From Limnoperna fortunei (Eukaryota > Mollusca > Bivalvia > Mytilida > Modiolidae): a DNA stretch of 64,000 nt. Of the stretch, positions 44,790-62,239 are shown piece after piece. A program made the translations under genes and the position numbers. The stretch spans positions 83,128,623 through 83,192,622 of the forward strand of contig OX104114.1 in assembly GCA_944474755.1 (NCBI GenBank), in the 5' to 3' direction. The stretch's first letter is position 1. Each line of letters starts with the position of its first letter. Under the pieces are notes generated by a model, which ran no database searches, had not been told where the DNA came from, and worked only from the letters and a program-made list of their open reading frames with translations.

Positions 44790-46800
44790 ATGTTGGTTTT
44801 AGTCATGTCATAAAACAATAACTGACTTTGATATGAGGTCTGTATCGACCTTTATAAACGCCCAGCGAGCACTATTTCAGCTGTATTCAGAATGACAAGA
44901 AAACAAACAAAAAATCAGTTGATCAACCAAAGGGCAGACAATTTGGACTGCCCTTGGAAAAGTTTGGAATATGAGTGGGAAAGTTAGGCTCCTTGGTAAC
45001 GGCTACACTGAGCTTATCGTTCTAGAAACACTAGAGAATTGTTTAACAAATCAACGTTGGTTTTCATCTGTATCTGGCATAATGTTTGTTATTGCATTCA
45101 AACTATAATATAGTCTTCATAGTTTTGAGGAAAAAAATCGAATGAATGAAGTGCATTATGTCCATGAATAATTTTGGCGTGATAACAATTTTCTTTTGAT
45201 AATACAAGTAAATTTGTCAAATTAGAACTAAAAACATATTTAGATTGATAAAATATCTACAAGTTTATGATATAGGTTACATGGATGTTTCTATTCATAT
45301 ACAATTCAAATATGAGTTTATTAGAATCGTGACAATAATATTTCAATATCAAATGCTGAAATGTGAGTTTATGAGTAATGTAGCAATGACATTTCTACAT
45401 CAAAAATGAAAATGTTTCCAATCCAGACAGAATTCGAAATTAAAGTATAATGAAAGAAAGATAACTCGATTTATTTTACGACCGATAAGACTTGGTTCTT
45501 AAAATACATGTACCATACAATTAATAAGGATTTGTAATCAACGTTAATTTTATAGTGGCAGACAAAACTTCATCTATAAAAATTTAACAAATTTTAACAT
45601 TGAATAACCACGTGGAACACAAAGCCTGGAAATAAATGGTTGATAATGATTTAGGAGCAAGACTGAACGGTTATATGTGAAATGATCTGAACTCAGCATT
45701 TCGTTATATTATTCAGTAAACATTGTTTATTGTCTTTATATTTAGTTTTCTTGAATAACTTTTGCCCTATTTGCAAATTATTTGCACAAATGTCCCATAT
45801 GCCACATAATTATAGAACCCTAAAGAATAATCTGTTTTAACTAATATTTTTTTTTTATTAACTTAATATTTTAAAGGTAAAATTATAAATACAATCATGT
45901 GAATATTAACAAACTAATGTCATGACAGTTTAGGTATGTTATTTATGGAAAGTCTTGATTTAAACTGTGATAATGAGACCATCTTTGAAGTCATGGTGTG
46001 CTCAACTCCAACCGGAATTGACAAGGATTGCCAGTTTTCCCCCGGGGGGGGGGGGGGGGGGGTTACTCCAAATTCCTGTCCCAATGTAAACTGGACGCCA
46101 TGACATAGCTGAAAATCGTTGGAAGTGGCGTTAAACTACTGTTACAATGAAAACATGTTGCGTGGCTTCATATCTAACACGTAAAGTACTCTTATGGAGC
46201 TCTGTCCCTTAGATTGATTCTAGGACGCTTCTATCTGCATTTTTGACTTAAATACAATTCTGCCAACTTCAACTTTTTAGTGTCTTTGTATATCTTTAAT
46301 GTGAGAATTCAAACATAAAGATAAATTTGGGCAAATGGATCCCGACTTTGTCCCATTTTTTTTAAATTTGACGTTTTCATTTGTTTTGCCACAGAAATTT
46401 GTATTTTTGTTAGGGGAATGACCTTGGTTGCACAGAAACGCATTTTCTTGAATTTGTACTAGTTAAACTATTTGTATTGTTTGAAAAACAAACACTCAAC
46501 GGTTGTGATATTTAATATTTCTTAGGGTACCGGCGTATCGACGTTGATGCTCCTGTTATGTCTCATTGACGATGAAAGTTTTCACTTTTTCATGGGAAAC
46601 ATATAGACTTGCCAAAAATTTAAGATTGACGTTCTGCTTTTCATATTGCCTTACTGCTATTTTCTGTCTATGTAGTCAAATATTTCCATATAAATCGCTT
46701 TGTGTTCAAACGATTACCAAGATGAATATTTTAATTATGATTAATTCGATGCTAGTTCAGAAATAAATCAAATACTGCACATTTTGATACTAAAATCTTT
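44790..46800. other. Non-coding stretch with one SINE
   Basis: AT-rich, with no gene recognised. The SINE copy at 45,985-46,145 is listed separately. Confidence 0.4.
45985..46145 (+). mobile_element. 5'-truncated SINE with a (G)19 run
   Basis: 'gacaaggattgccagttttc' then CCCCC(G)19 in place of the usual 'taccg.aggtcggggg', followed by 'aaactggacgccatgacata' and 'agtggcgttaaac'. The G run is an expansion of the short G run in the family consensus. Confidence 0.75.
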
Positions 46801-46808
46801 AAATTCAG

Positions 46809-46814
46809 TTTATT
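46809..46814 (-). terminator. Polyadenylation signal of the B-box gene
   Basis: AATAAA on the minus strand, about 110 nt beyond the stop codon. Confidence 0.45.
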
Positions 46815-46924
46815 TACAAAAATAGAAAATAAATAATATGCATATAACAGTTAAACACGACATCACATATATATTGTCCTCGTGTTAGTTCGTTAGTCAG
46901 AACGCAGATTTATGTCAGAATTCA

Positions 46925-50899
<3,975 letters not shown>

Positions 50900-52500
50900 T
50901 ATTTGAAAATACTTGTAGAAGTTCTTTTTGAAAAACGACTTCTAAAATACCACTGTATGGCAGATTGATCATCCTACATGTTTAACATTGATTTAAAGTG
51001 ATTTAAAACAATGAAAATACTTTATGTTATATTCTTTGTTTCAAACACCATGTCATTACTTGTATTCGGGGGTACCTTGGGGAGTTACATTCTGTAGGAA
51101 TAAATTTAACAAATTCGTCCGTTGTCTTTCTTTATTTCTGAATTTTGTTTAGTTTTTAATAATTAACCATTTCAAACATGGAATAAAAGAAATAAAAACT
51201 CGCTATCAAAATTAATAAATTAAATTTATAAAAGTCTTAATAACAGAAAGAAAACTTTCTTTTAGTTGAAATCTTCTGTTAAAATAAAAAGTTTGTCTTT
51301 TCTATCTTGTGTAATTGGTCTGTGAACCGTTTAAACAACATAAATGGCGATATATCGATTTACAGAAGATTCATGACTAAACCTTTGTCTTTATATATAA
51401 TAATTTACGCAGTCGTTTTGTTGACAGTTGTTTTTGTTTTGTTTTACATTATTTTTCGCTAAAGTTTTCTTTATACATTAGTAATTAAACATTTAATTTA
51501 CTGAAATTAACACGTTTTTAACTTAAACTTGCAATATAATGACGAATATATTTTAAAATGTAAATATGATATATGTAAGTGATTACGCAAAAATATAAAG
51601 TATATATACATTTTAAAATAAACGTCTATAAGTACTGTAGAACTGAAAATTAACAACGGATAACCATAAAGATATCTGTATTTATACTAAATATTAGGAC
51701 CAGAGAGAAGGTATGGCAGTTTATGAATAAACCCAAAACTATGTTCAAAACTATATTCAAAAGTCCTTCTTGAAGCGCCATCTAAACAATGTACTAGTAA
51801 AATGACAAGTGTAGGAGGAGTGTGAGTCAAGCTGAAATTCTCCTCTGTGATATTCTTCCTACGTCATAAAGTCTAGAACAAAATTAAATTGTTTGTTATA
51901 TTGTAGGAGGGTGTAAATCTTGTATATAAATAGACAGTAAAATAGGTGTTTATATAAATACATGTCCACTTTTGTTTATTTCTGGAAATATGAAAATGAT
52001 TATTATCACTACCCACGCTTTTCGATATCGTAACTGACAGGTGTTCAATCATATATATCTTAAGTTAATCCTGTTCAACGTGTTGACTTAAAAAATAATT
52101 CTGTTACGGTATTACAAAATGTAGTCTTTGTGCCCCTGTTACTGGCTCAATTTTCTCTGCAAACGTTTGAAGACTCACCGGGTACTCTAGCCCCCACCCC
52201 CACCCCCGGAAAGGACGTCAAGATATTTATAATGTATCATAAAAATAGCTGTACAAACACATAATACAACCACTAATTTCAAACAAAAAACATGAAAGCA
52301 CCAAAAATATGTGGCAGTGTTCAACCGGATTAGTTCAATTTGAAACATGTTATTTGCTCAAATTCTCAAAAGCAGATCTAGAGTGGATGCAACAACAGTT
52401 ATAGATTCCTTATTAAGTCATCTCCAATATACCACAGCTGACACTACTGTAAAGTTATATAACGAAAGACTGACCGACAAAAGTCAAATTTTACCCAAGG
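50900..52500. other. AT-rich non-coding stretch, presumed 5' flank of the B-box gene
   Basis: Nothing recognised except 'ccccacccccacccccgg' near 52,190, next to 'gggtactctag', perhaps the body of another decayed SINE. Confidence 0.4.
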
Positions 52501-52559
52501 TTATTCCAAGGTTATGATAAATAATATAAGATATGAACTATTAAATACACTACTAACGC

Positions 52560-52790
52560 TGCATCTATCTGGGGTCTACGTAACAAAGAAATCGTATACA
52601 CTTATTAGAAAAAGCACACAAGCGATCATCGACAAGATATGTATTAAACGACTATAGGCAGGAATCAATTGTAATATTAATGATAAAACAACTTAACTGG
52701 AGTCTACTGCATGTCAGAATGCAATACATTAGACTTTTGTTTGGTATAGAAAATTGTGAGCAACCTACTAGCACTTCCCACTATACAGTG
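52560..52790 (+). pseudogene. Relic of a LINE reverse transcriptase C terminus
   Basis: Across two frames one reads NAASIWGL, then EKAHKRS-STRYV-like, NDYRQESIVILMIKQLNW and LLHVRMQYIRLLFGI. The order 'A-IW', 'L-KAQ-R-ARYV-NDY', 'S-V--M--LNW--L--RR' and 'R-----K-I' is the C-terminal end of jockey/CR1-like reverse transcriptases. Stops and frame shifts show it is dead. Confidence 0.7.
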
Positions 52791-52851
52791 TGTGACCGCC
52801 AAACAAGACCATTGATATAACACCATGGATCTCACATGACGTAGTACTTTT

Positions 52852-53056
52852 TCATTTCGAGCAAGTTTTAAGCTATATCATGGCGTCTAGGTTATATCAC
52901 GTGATGAAGCAGGAGTAACCGGAAAACTGGCAATCCTTATCAATTAAGATTGGTGTCGAGCGCACCCTGCCCGCAGTGAGACTCGAACTCAGAACCTCAG
53001 CGTTGACAGACCCACGTGATTAATTATAGTCGAACCACCTTAGTAGCTCGGCCAAC
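52852..53056 (-). mobile_element. SINE copy, V-SINE-like family
   Basis: Inverse order: 'agctatatcatggcgtctag', 'gaagcaggagtaaccgg', 'aaaactggcaatccttatca', 'cagtgagactcgaactcaga' and 'ctcggccaacga'. Head and body present, tail lost. Confidence 0.78.
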
Positions 53057-53554
53057 GATACCCATTATGACGCTTTCGATGATTAAAACTCGTAAAAATT
53101 ACAACGTCAGCCGCCTTACAATAAGTTAAACATTTTTGCTGTAAATTGTCATAAACTTGAATTCGGGTATATTAACCTATCATTGAGAGAACATAACCTT
53201 TCTTTTAATATAAAGTTCACAAAGGACGTTCTAAAAGGTAATTTTTTTACGTTTACACTACTGCATGTGGTATTTTTAATATATACGTTAAGGTGGTCAG
53301 AATTAACGAAAGTTGCGTAACTAACTTAATACAAATATATTTAATTTCCTAGGTCCATAGCAATAGTATTTTGCTAATTAATTCTACGTTTTTATGTTTA
53401 CAATAGTAAACTATATATTACGATACTCGACATCGTATGCGATATAATAATTAATGGTATTTGGAGCAGGATGCTTGGTACTGGGTAAGGTTCCCGTGCA
53501 TATAGTCTAACTGAGATACTAAGCGTGCTTTCAGGTGACAAATAGTGAAAAACC

Positions 53555-53850
53555 TCACGTTAATGGTAGCTGTCAGGTCATACTACGAAAAGCTGACAGC
53601 GGATCATAATGGGTAACGTGTTTGCACGATGAATCCCCAGTTTTCGAACAAGGACAGGTGCATCGTTGCAGCTACCAAATGGTACATTCCATGTTACAAC
53701 AAACACTTCATTATTGTCCAGTCATAACTTTCAGCCTTGTGGTCCATTACTTTTCACGAATATGTTTTGTTTATTTGTTCTCTTGTTCTTGTCCTTTATT
53801 AAGCTGAAATACTGCTCGCAGAACGGTAAACATACATTCGATCAATCAAT
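53555..53850 (+). mobile_element. Second SINE-like family (AATC tail), copy B
   Basis: 'agctgacagcggatcataat', 'gggtaacgtgtttgcacgat', 'cctttattaagctgaaatac' and tail 'cgatcaatcaatcaac'. The centre is more diverged than in the copy at 38,000. Confidence 0.7.
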
Positions 53851-53859
53851 CAACAAACT

Positions 53860-55528
53860 TATTTATTTCTATTTATTTCAGAATCTGTTATACAATGCAT
53901 TGTGTCTCTTCTTATATTCAACTAACGAAATTTAACATTAAAAATGCAATTCGCAAAGGTAATGTATACTTGGAATCATTTGAAACATTATTGTAACATA
54001 ATGGGAGGTTAGTGATAAAAAACAATATGGGATTTACTTTGAGTGTACGAAAACAAGGAAATTAAAAGAGAGAATGTACTGCTGACCCATGGAGCAAAAA
54101 TTTTAATTTGTTATTATGAAAATGTGTATACTAAAAAAAAGTCGGCTATAGACTTAAAAAATGAATGTTAATATAGACGTCCCTCCACCAATTTAATCGA
54201 GGACATTGAAATGGATAATGATAATGTGTTTATCGATGATAATTAATGTCGGTTACATTTGCTAGATTTTTAATGAATAGGTTATGATTGAGGGTGCTAC
54301 ATGATGGTCTTAGTAAGAGAAAATAGTTCTGGAGTAAAGTCTAGTTAGTTCTAGAGTTATTTCCGAAGTTTCGATAGACTAGGTAGCTAGATATGCGAGT
54401 ACAATACCGTGTGGTAGGTGTGTTTTTTTATGATGGCGTCGTCTTATTTAGTTTTCTACAGTCCGCTTCTTTTTTGCACGGTGTTAATGGAAACTATTGG
54501 AGCCCAAATCATATCTTACGTTGAATGTTAATGGAAACTAGTGGAGCCCACTCCCATTTAATTAATGCCTTATAATTAATTGACGGTGTTTGTTATCAAA
54601 TAAAACTTAAACCTCTTCCAAAATATTCGTAATTGGAGTTCGATTATTGATTGCTTTCCGTTTTTCTATCAATAATAAAATGAAATGGTCCAAAAATGTT
54701 AACTATGGTGAACGACATTTGCGTATTTGTGATGAATGCACGTGGTAAGAAAATACCGAACACCAAGGATACTGTATAAAAAGACAGTCCACACGAAGTC
54801 CACGAAAGCAGAAAACTGGAGAACCAACAACCAAAAATATAGCAATTACAGCAATGGACCTGACTGGGTACAGGCATTTCAAAAGAAATGTTGGGTTAAA
54901 CCTCGTTTTATGGCATACAAAAACTTTCATTACTGGTGTATTGATGCAAATTATTCAGTAATAGGTGTATTCAATAAGTCAATAATCAAAGCATCACAGT
55001 CATATATACTGAATTGAACAATTGAGAAACTATCTGCTCTCATAATTTCAAACAAAATAGGAAGAATATATTTTACAAGAAAATGTTATCTATATTAAAA
55101 CTTATTAAAGGTTTTTACTTGCAACTTTGGTTTATAAGTCTATCGAAGAAAATTGGTGAAGTTTGCAAAAATTAGTATATTAACTGCAAGCTCTTGCATA
55201 CCTGATCAGTTGAGAAATATATAGACACCGTATTCCGGAGAAGCTTGAATATTGCTGGAGAAGTGAGGAAAATTGTATAATTTTGAAATTAAAATCGTCT
55301 CTTTGTCGTAAATTCTTGTGCTGAGATGACAGTTGGCGTCATATTCGAGGCGTAGATCTAAAATGATGTAGATAAAGCTGTTTCTGTGGTTTCTTTAATT
55401 TTCAGTTCCGATGGATATATTAACGGGAGGCATTCATTGAATTGAGGGTGTTTAATTGAAGGCTTCATCAATATCTCAATACGTGAAATTTAAGTACCTA
55501 GCTTCTGCTATTTTTATATCCTCAATAA
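53860..55528. other. Non-coding stretch
   Basis: Short direct repeats ('ttaatggaaactattggagc' / 'ttaatggaaactagtggagc', about 54,485 and 54,527) are the only structure seen. Frames up to 93 codons have no recognisable motifs. Confidence 0.4.
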
Positions 55529-55669
55529 GATGTTGAAGAAGATCGTATTGACAACTGTTTGGAAGAGCACGTAGATGAGCCGAACATGCATTGGAAATTG
55601 GTCAAAACTATTAAGAATGCAGTAGACGACTATGATGGAATGTGGATTAAGAGAGAAGTAAAAAATTAA
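55529..55669 (+). pseudogene. Coding-like patch of unknown origin
   Basis: A 46-codon frame rich in charged residues (DVEEDRIDNCLEEHV, then NMHWKLVKTIKNAVDDYD) ends at TAA 55,667-55,669. A possible acceptor (ctcaataag) precedes it. Its composition is protein-like compared with the surroundings. I do not recognise the family, and it may be a transposon relic. Confidence 0.3.
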
Positions 55670-56204
55670 ACAAGAACCAAAACAAGATGCAGTGTCTAAC
55701 TGGTAGGAACAATAAGGTCTTTAGTATAACGTCGCATTAAGAATCTTTTGCATTGCATCATTGATCGACATCAATTAGTATTCAAAGAGGATGCTATAAT
55801 GTGGCTCATTTGAAATTTAAGTTCCACTCTACTGGTTGAGGTTCTCTGAATTTAGAATAATCTTTCTAACGATGTTCAGATAACCAGTAATCACATGACT
55901 AGAGGGATTGTATATGATGAAAAGAGAATGAGAACAAGTGCATTCAGGAGGTTGCTTGAGGTATTCTTGAATGTCTACATAAAGCAATGCAATACTTGTT
56001 TAATATTGAAGATTTCACGGCGATGGTGTTGGTATATTTACAATACAGGATTGGAGAAGACTGATTTTTGAAATAGGGATATCATCTTTCACTTCTTTTC
56101 TATTGAAAATATCGATTATGTTAACTGCATGAATTACTTTATTTCTGAATTCCATGTGAAAGAATTGTATATTCTCATCACAAAGAGGCACTGTTTGCAG
56201 ATGT

Positions 56205-56345
56205 TTTTATTGGGTTCGGGTTACTCTCTGTGTTTTGTGGTTTTTGTGTTGTGTTTGCCTATATACGGATATGTAACTGTAACTTGACTTTTGGCTCTTG
56301 ATGTTCGGTCGGGTTTTTTTTACTATTTTTCTTTCGAAAAGAGGG
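56205..56345 (+). repeat. Dispersed repeat, plus-strand copy
   Basis: 'cgggttactctctgtgtttt', 'ttgtgttgtgtttgcctata', 'gtaacttgacttttggctct' and 'ttcggtcgggttt' match 58,600-58,750 in inverse orientation. Shorter matches ('aaccgaccgaac') occur at about 36,537 and 61,796. Confidence 0.7.
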
Positions 56346-57768
56346 AAATGATGCTAGTCAATCTATATTTTGATGTGAATAGATCTATTCCTCCAAACAC
56401 AAGTGCATAATCCCTAAGAAGATTTAATCAGTTGACAGACGTAGATAAAAGAGTGGTACAAATGTAAGGTAAACCCAGGGGTTGTTGAAGATGACAAGGA
56501 CGGTCATTAAACCTATCGAAAGAAGATTTACACTCTGAATTTTCTTTGGTCGTTGGACGTTTGAATGTTTCATGACAATAGGTTCCTTTGTATATAGAAT
56601 TGGCAAAAAGACTCATTACTATCACTTATTTGATAATATAGTGATTTGTGTATGGCGGTCAATTTTCCTAAAGATTAGGGTGTTTTTGCAAGGGTGCGAT
56701 TTGACTTAAATACGTTTTTATGATTATATATGTACGATGCGTGTAATATGGGTCAAAAAAAATTCTCGCAGTTTTCATAGTTCCCTTTGAGGATTAAAGT
56801 TTACCCGTCACTTAGTAAAGCAGCTGTATTTAGAAAAAAAATATTAATTTTATTAATGCTATTAATCTCTTTGTTCATTTTTTGACAATATATTTATTGT
56901 ACTGAGTAAACTCCAATTACAATGTGGTGACAGGCAATCTACGAATGATACCATTACACTGCGGGTTTATTAGAATAATAATTCCGGTTTTTAAGCTATT
57001 AGGTATGTCTTGATTAATATAGTTCATTACGTTTTTATAGGTTGAGATCATGATTCCTATCATAACTCCGTAGTAATGATATAGGAAAAAACAAAAACAA
57101 AACAGGCATCCAACTTAGGATTCTGGTTGCTTCTCATTGGATTTGTTCCAGTTTTGGCAAATCCCAATCCCACAGGTATCCTTAAGTTTGCAAGCATATT
57201 CAAATAAAGTAAAACTGTTTCTTGTTTTAATTCATAGTATAAGCTAAAGTACATTTATATGTGTAAAGGCGCTGGATATTATATTTCCAAATTCAAGTTC
57301 CAGATGGCATTGTTAGTAAAGCTTGTAAAAGGTGATAACTGAAACTTAAGTTTTATCATTTGAAGAGTAAAATTATTTTTTGTCATTTTTTGATACGAAT
57401 AGCAAAGCTTCTAACATTCTAACAGTTTACAATTGAATGACTTGAAGAACACAACTGATTATCAAACGTACGTGATAAGCTTTTCGAAATCAGGGTAACA
57501 GTTTTTGTTTCATTATGACAATCTAAACCGATCTAGATCAGCAAAGAGCCTAATGGGATTTTTCGCAATGTTGTTTATATACATGAGGAAAAGTAGAGGG
57601 TCAAGTTCTGCATGATCTTTTAAACCAGTCTAAAATATTGCTATATTTTCAACATAAATCCCTTATGCCAAACTTTTCAAGTTGCAAAAGACGATATATT
57701 CAGAATTCTATAAAAAATATATACTACTCCAATACATAATTATAAAGATTGACTTATATCGATGAGTG

Positions 57769-57952
57769 TTTGTTTGTTTGTTTGAATGGTGTTTTAACGC
57801 CACTTTCAGCAATTTTTCAGCTATTTCATGTCGTCCAGTTTTTATTTGGGGAGGAAGCCGGAGTACCCGGAGAGAACCCCCGACCTGCGGTAGGCAATCC
57901 TTGTCAATTAAGATTGGAGTCGAGTACACCCTGCCTGCAGTGAGAATCGAAC
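57769..57952 (-). mobile_element. SINE cut within its B box, with 12-bp target duplication
   Basis: The tail, body and start of the tRNA-like part match the copy at 6,490 very closely, then stop at 'gagaatcgaac'. TATCGATGAGTG flanks both sides (57757-57768 and 57953-57964), so this is a 5'-truncated insertion, not a later deletion. Confidence 0.88.
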
Positions 57953-57964
57953 TATCGATGAGTG

Positions 57965-58515
57965 AAGTAAACTAATTTTATATAAAAATATCTTTAACAT
58001 TTTCTATTTACCAGTTGCTTAGGAACTATTTCACAGATGGCAATCATATTATTTATTATATGATTTATTAAATATGGCCTGACGCCTTATTTGGATTTAT
58101 TATTTCTATGATTTCTGTAATATTAACGATACTGCTAAGACTTATCACTATATCTGTGATCGTATCATTGGACAGATCTTGTAAATCAGAATTGGATTAT
58201 TAACGTTTTCTAAACTATATATGAAGCAAAATATTTATTTTGAAATATACATTTTTCGTCTTCCTCAAAAGCAATTTCATCAACTTAATGTATATTCCGT
58301 GAGGGTAGTATATGTCCCTCATAGATGTTCAGAATAATTTTAAATCTTAGAAATTCGGGTTTTATTTCTGATTGAAATGTATTAAAGCATTTTCAAAGCT
58401 TCTGTTGGAAAACTAGTTTTGGTAAACAGAAAAACAAAATTAGTATAATGACGTTGGCAATATTGTCTGATTTGTGGGTAAAATTGTGATAGAGGTCAGA
58501 CAGTGTACATTGTAT
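57965..58515. other. Non-coding stretch
   Basis: AT-rich; nothing recognised. Confidence 0.4.
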
Positions 58516-58599
58516 CTAGCAAAGATTGCATAGATACTCAAACGTCTCCCCGTTTACGATCTTATAATAGTTTGTGCCGCCTTCTTCACTCAGCAAAGT

Positions 58600-58750
58600 T
58601 ATGCATTCAACATTTAAAAAAGAAAAATAGCAAATAAAACCGACCGAATAAAAAGAGCCAAAAGTCAAGGGACAGTTACAAATATAGACAAACGCAACAC
58701 AAAAACCAAAGACACAAAATACAGAGAGAGAGTAACCCGAACACACTAAA
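58600..58750 (-). repeat. Dispersed repeat, minus-strand copy
   Basis: Inverse counterpart of 56,205-56,345 ('aaaccgaccgaataaaaaga', 'gccaaaagtcaagggacagt', 'gacaaacgcaacacaaaaac'). It accounts for the 81-codon frame found here. Confidence 0.7.
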
Positions 58751-59234
58751 AAAAAAACCATGGGTGCACTCAGGTGCTCTGGACGAGTAAGCAGTTATTA
58801 AGGCTTCGTTTGAAAAACATTTGTGTGTGCATCACAGTATTTATAGTTTAATTATTAGATTAACAACTTTTACATAGTTATAGATAAGTTTTCACAATTT
58901 GCTTGGTATAAAATTCTATTATCAAAAGTATGTAGTTAAAAGGTTAGCGCATGGCATTTTCCATATCTCCGGGGATTATTAAACCACCAATATCGGCTCA
59001 CAACTAACCCAAAGGGTGAATAGGGTCTGCATATGATACCCGAGCCGATTTGAAAAAATAGTGTGCTAATCTTTATCCAATCATTTATTGTGGTAACCGT
59101 TTTTTCTATATATATTTTTATATTTATCTACTTTTTTGGTCATTATTTATAGGCATTTAAAGATGCTACTGTTTTTTTTTGTTTATTAAGATTAAATGCT
59201 AATTTCCTCAATCGTTAGCTATGGAGTTTAGTTT

Positions 59235-59350
59235 TTTTTATCGGAAAATAAAACCGGAATACTCGGCGCTGACCTTTGGCAGGAAAACTGGTAAGATTAT
59301 AGTCGAGCACACCTTTCCCGCAATTAGACTCGAATCTGGACCACCATAAT
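59235..59350 (-). mobile_element. Short decayed SINE
   Basis: 'ataaaaccggaatactcgg', 'gacctttggcaggaaaactg', 'agattatagtcgagcacacc' and 'gcaattagactcgaatctgg' follow the inverse order of the V-SINE-like family. Confidence 0.65.
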
Positions 59351-60119
59351 GTGGCTAATTACTGAGATTTGACTGTATTTTTCGAACATATATAAACAAT
59401 TACATGCTTTCTAAACATATTTTAATGTTTGAGTCTCCGGGTCGGGATAATAAGAGTTTTATTTTTTATATATGCTGCTCTATTTTAAAAATTTTGTTGT
59501 ATTTTATTAAATGAAAGACATATGCTTTCAAAATAAATTTAATTTACGTCAAAAATTTAGTTGTATATAGATTGGACTTTGGTATGCACACAGGGATTGA
59601 GAAACGTTCTATGCCTTTTGAATATTTTGAATCGATAAACAATTTCCTTTGTCGATTTGAATGCATAACTTAAAAGTAAGAGAAAAAACAAGCAAATAAA
59701 AAACGCAAAATAAGCTTAGTATTCAAAGTAAATGCTAAATATTCTTTTACGTCAAGCCTGGGGTGATAGTAGCGTCCATTTCTATAGCAAGAATCTGCAA
59801 TGGACACTTTCTTTCCAATCAATTTTACGGATTCTATATAATAATTAAGAAACGAACGAATGAGATTCCATCTTCTCCGCAGTCAATCTTACGACCAACA
59901 TCTGTTTACAGCACAATAACAATAGATGGAAATTACTTCCCCACACCCATTATTGACGCTTCCTTAAAAATACAATTTCCAATCCACGAAAATTGAATAT
60001 CAAATTTATACAACTATAAGATAATTGCCAAACTTTTCGCGACAATTAAAATAAACGTTTAGTATTTCTGAGAGAGCCTCTGGACTCTGGTCTTGACAGA
60101 TCTTCAAAGAAAACTTCGA

Positions 60120-60203
60120 TATATAAGGGATAATAGACAGTAGTTCGGCCACAAGGGTCAGTGAAAAGGTCGGAGTTATAGTCAACACACTAGCAACTAA
60201 CAG
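60120..60203 (+). promoter_or_regulatory. Candidate promoter and untranslated first exon of the NPF gene
   Basis: TATATAA at 60120-60126, a possible start near 60,150 (ggCCACAAGG), and a strong donor CAG|GTAAGA at 60,203/60,204. The NPF coding exon begins with an acceptor 5 nt before its ATG, so a non-coding first exon must exist upstream. This is the best candidate noticed, 2.86 kb away. Inference only; the minus strand is also open here. Confidence 0.35.
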
Positions 60204-61394
60204 GTAAGACGAAGTTAATTCTAAAACAATTTTAGTGACAGTGTTATACAGTACATTTTATTTAAACTAAATTTGTTTTCTACAGCACACACATAATTTT
60301 AATATTTAAAATATAATATTTTAAACGTTTGTTCAATAGACGTAGCTCTGCGCTGAATTTTTTTCTTTTTATTTGTCCTAAATCAGCCACAAAAATGAAA
60401 CTGAAGCTTTTATTTCTTAGTTGTTTTATAATTTACTGTCTGCTTAATATGGAATTAAACGTTAAAATAATTAAATAAGATATGAACAGATTGATATATA
60501 GAATGTAATTACTGACTATATTAAAACTGGAACATGTTCTGCTTAAAAACACTATTATATGAAAGATGATATAATAGTGTTTGTTGTTATTATCTGTATG
60601 CTATGCCCTTCAGTCAAAGACTAAATCGGAAGCAATTAAATCCTTTTATTCTATCAAATGAAATTAAAATGCACGTTTACATAAATGCCAAGTTTGTGTT
60701 TATTGTTTAAGAAAAAAAAATAACCTTAAATTTAAACTAAAAGAAGAATAGAGATATGTATTAAAAAGATAACATTTTTATTTTATTTTCGGCATTTTAA
60801 TAATTCTTAAACAGATATGAATTCATTTTGGTAATTTTGATATTCAGAAATGCTACGTTTATTCTAATATGTTTTATATTATAAACATTGCTGAAAATGG
60901 TTTTACGATTTTCATAGGAAAAACATAATTAACAATGTCGTCTGCAAGACAAGAAACATACGATATTTGTTTCTCTTAAATGAATTGTTCTTTACGGCTG
61001 TTTAACTAATCTGTGCGACGGCCCAGTCAATAGATTCATTATTTGCTAATCCTAACAAAATGGAAGGCTTTAGACGATATAAAACACATTTTATATATCA
61101 ACGGGTTGATTTTCAGGAATAAAAGTGGCGACTTAATATGTTGATAGTGAGGCGGTTCAATGAATTTAACACTGACCACATACAGTTTAATGCGCAATGA
61201 TTTCTATACAGAAACGACATATATTCTAACAGTGAAAATGACAATCTGACGAATGAAGTACATTGAATGTTTGAAATTTTCCTGAACATTGGTAATAAAT
61301 TTAACTTGTAACACAGTATTGTTTTGGTAAATTACAAAAATTATAGTTTTATCTATTTGAAAAATCAGTTTTGTAATTTTTGCGTCATGTATTG
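60204..61394. other. Non-coding, possible NPF intron
   Basis: AT-rich. No gene or strong repeat. A small hairpin 'actattatatgaaagatgat' / 'ataatagtg' at about 60,550-60,582 is the only structure noted. Confidence 0.35.
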
Positions 61395-61715
61395 ACCTCA
61401 ATACCTTCGCGTTGGGAGGTTGTCAGGTTGTAGTCAACCGTATTGGGTAACATATTTGGAGCATGCCACGATCCGTGCACGATAAAGACTCTTTTCGTAA
61501 ATTTTTAAAAAGAGAAGGCTTATTTAAGGTGCTACAAAATCTCCCCCTTCCACTCACTCATAACGTCATACTTGTTCAGTGGCAGAAAATTGTACTTGTT
61601 GTCGTACCCCTTTTTTTGTTTAATGTATGTTTGTTAACAAGTTTTCGTTCTAAATATAGCTGAAATATTGCTTGTTGTATGTTAAGAAAACAATAAATAA
61701 ATCAATCAATCAATC
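61395..61715 (+). mobile_element. Second SINE-like family (AATC tail), copy C
   Basis: 'gggtaacatatttggagcat', 'gccacgatccgtgcacgata', 'tgtttgttaacaagttttcg', 'atagctgaaatattgctt' and tail 'aaatcaatcaatcaatc'. Confidence 0.78.
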
Positions 61716-62239
61716 TAATAAGAAAAATGTGGAAAACAGACTATTTGTATTGATAATGTGCTGCTTAATAAGTTTTCATAGAAAAATAGAAAGGAAACCG
61801 ACCGAACAACAATAACCGGAAACTTAATTATTACACACGAAACATGTATATACAATTTTGTTAACGTCAAATTCCGTAAAAGTGTAATGTTAATACTGAA
61901 ACAGAAAATTAGATTATGTGAACTTGTGAGATGTTGGATCATTGCGGTAGATAACGGTTGTGAAGAAACCATAAACAAAGTCATAGAAATGAAGTCGATT
62001 GGAAAAACATCACAGGATGTTCGATTGTGTTTTACTTCCAGTGACTTTTTTCCGTAAAGGGTGATTTGTTTGTTTGTTACTTTTTAGGACAAAAACAAAT
62101 AAGTTGCTAGATACAAATAACATTGTTACATTGTTTCACGAGACTAACTGGTTCCATCAGTGTTCTCAAAGAATGGTCATTAATGGTCAGTGAATTAATA
62201 CACTGCATAAAGTTACATTATTGAACAATACTGAGAGTG

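Noticed and set aside
54644..55017. Frames of 77-93 codons on both strands
   Set aside because: No motif on either strand and no splice partners. Overlap on both strands suggests chance.
60006..60200. Minus-strand coding exon (LVASVLTITPTFSLTLVAEL...)
   Set aside because: The frame looks somewhat protein-like, but no convincing paired splice site was found, and the plus strand there fits a leader exon with a strong donor. Left open.
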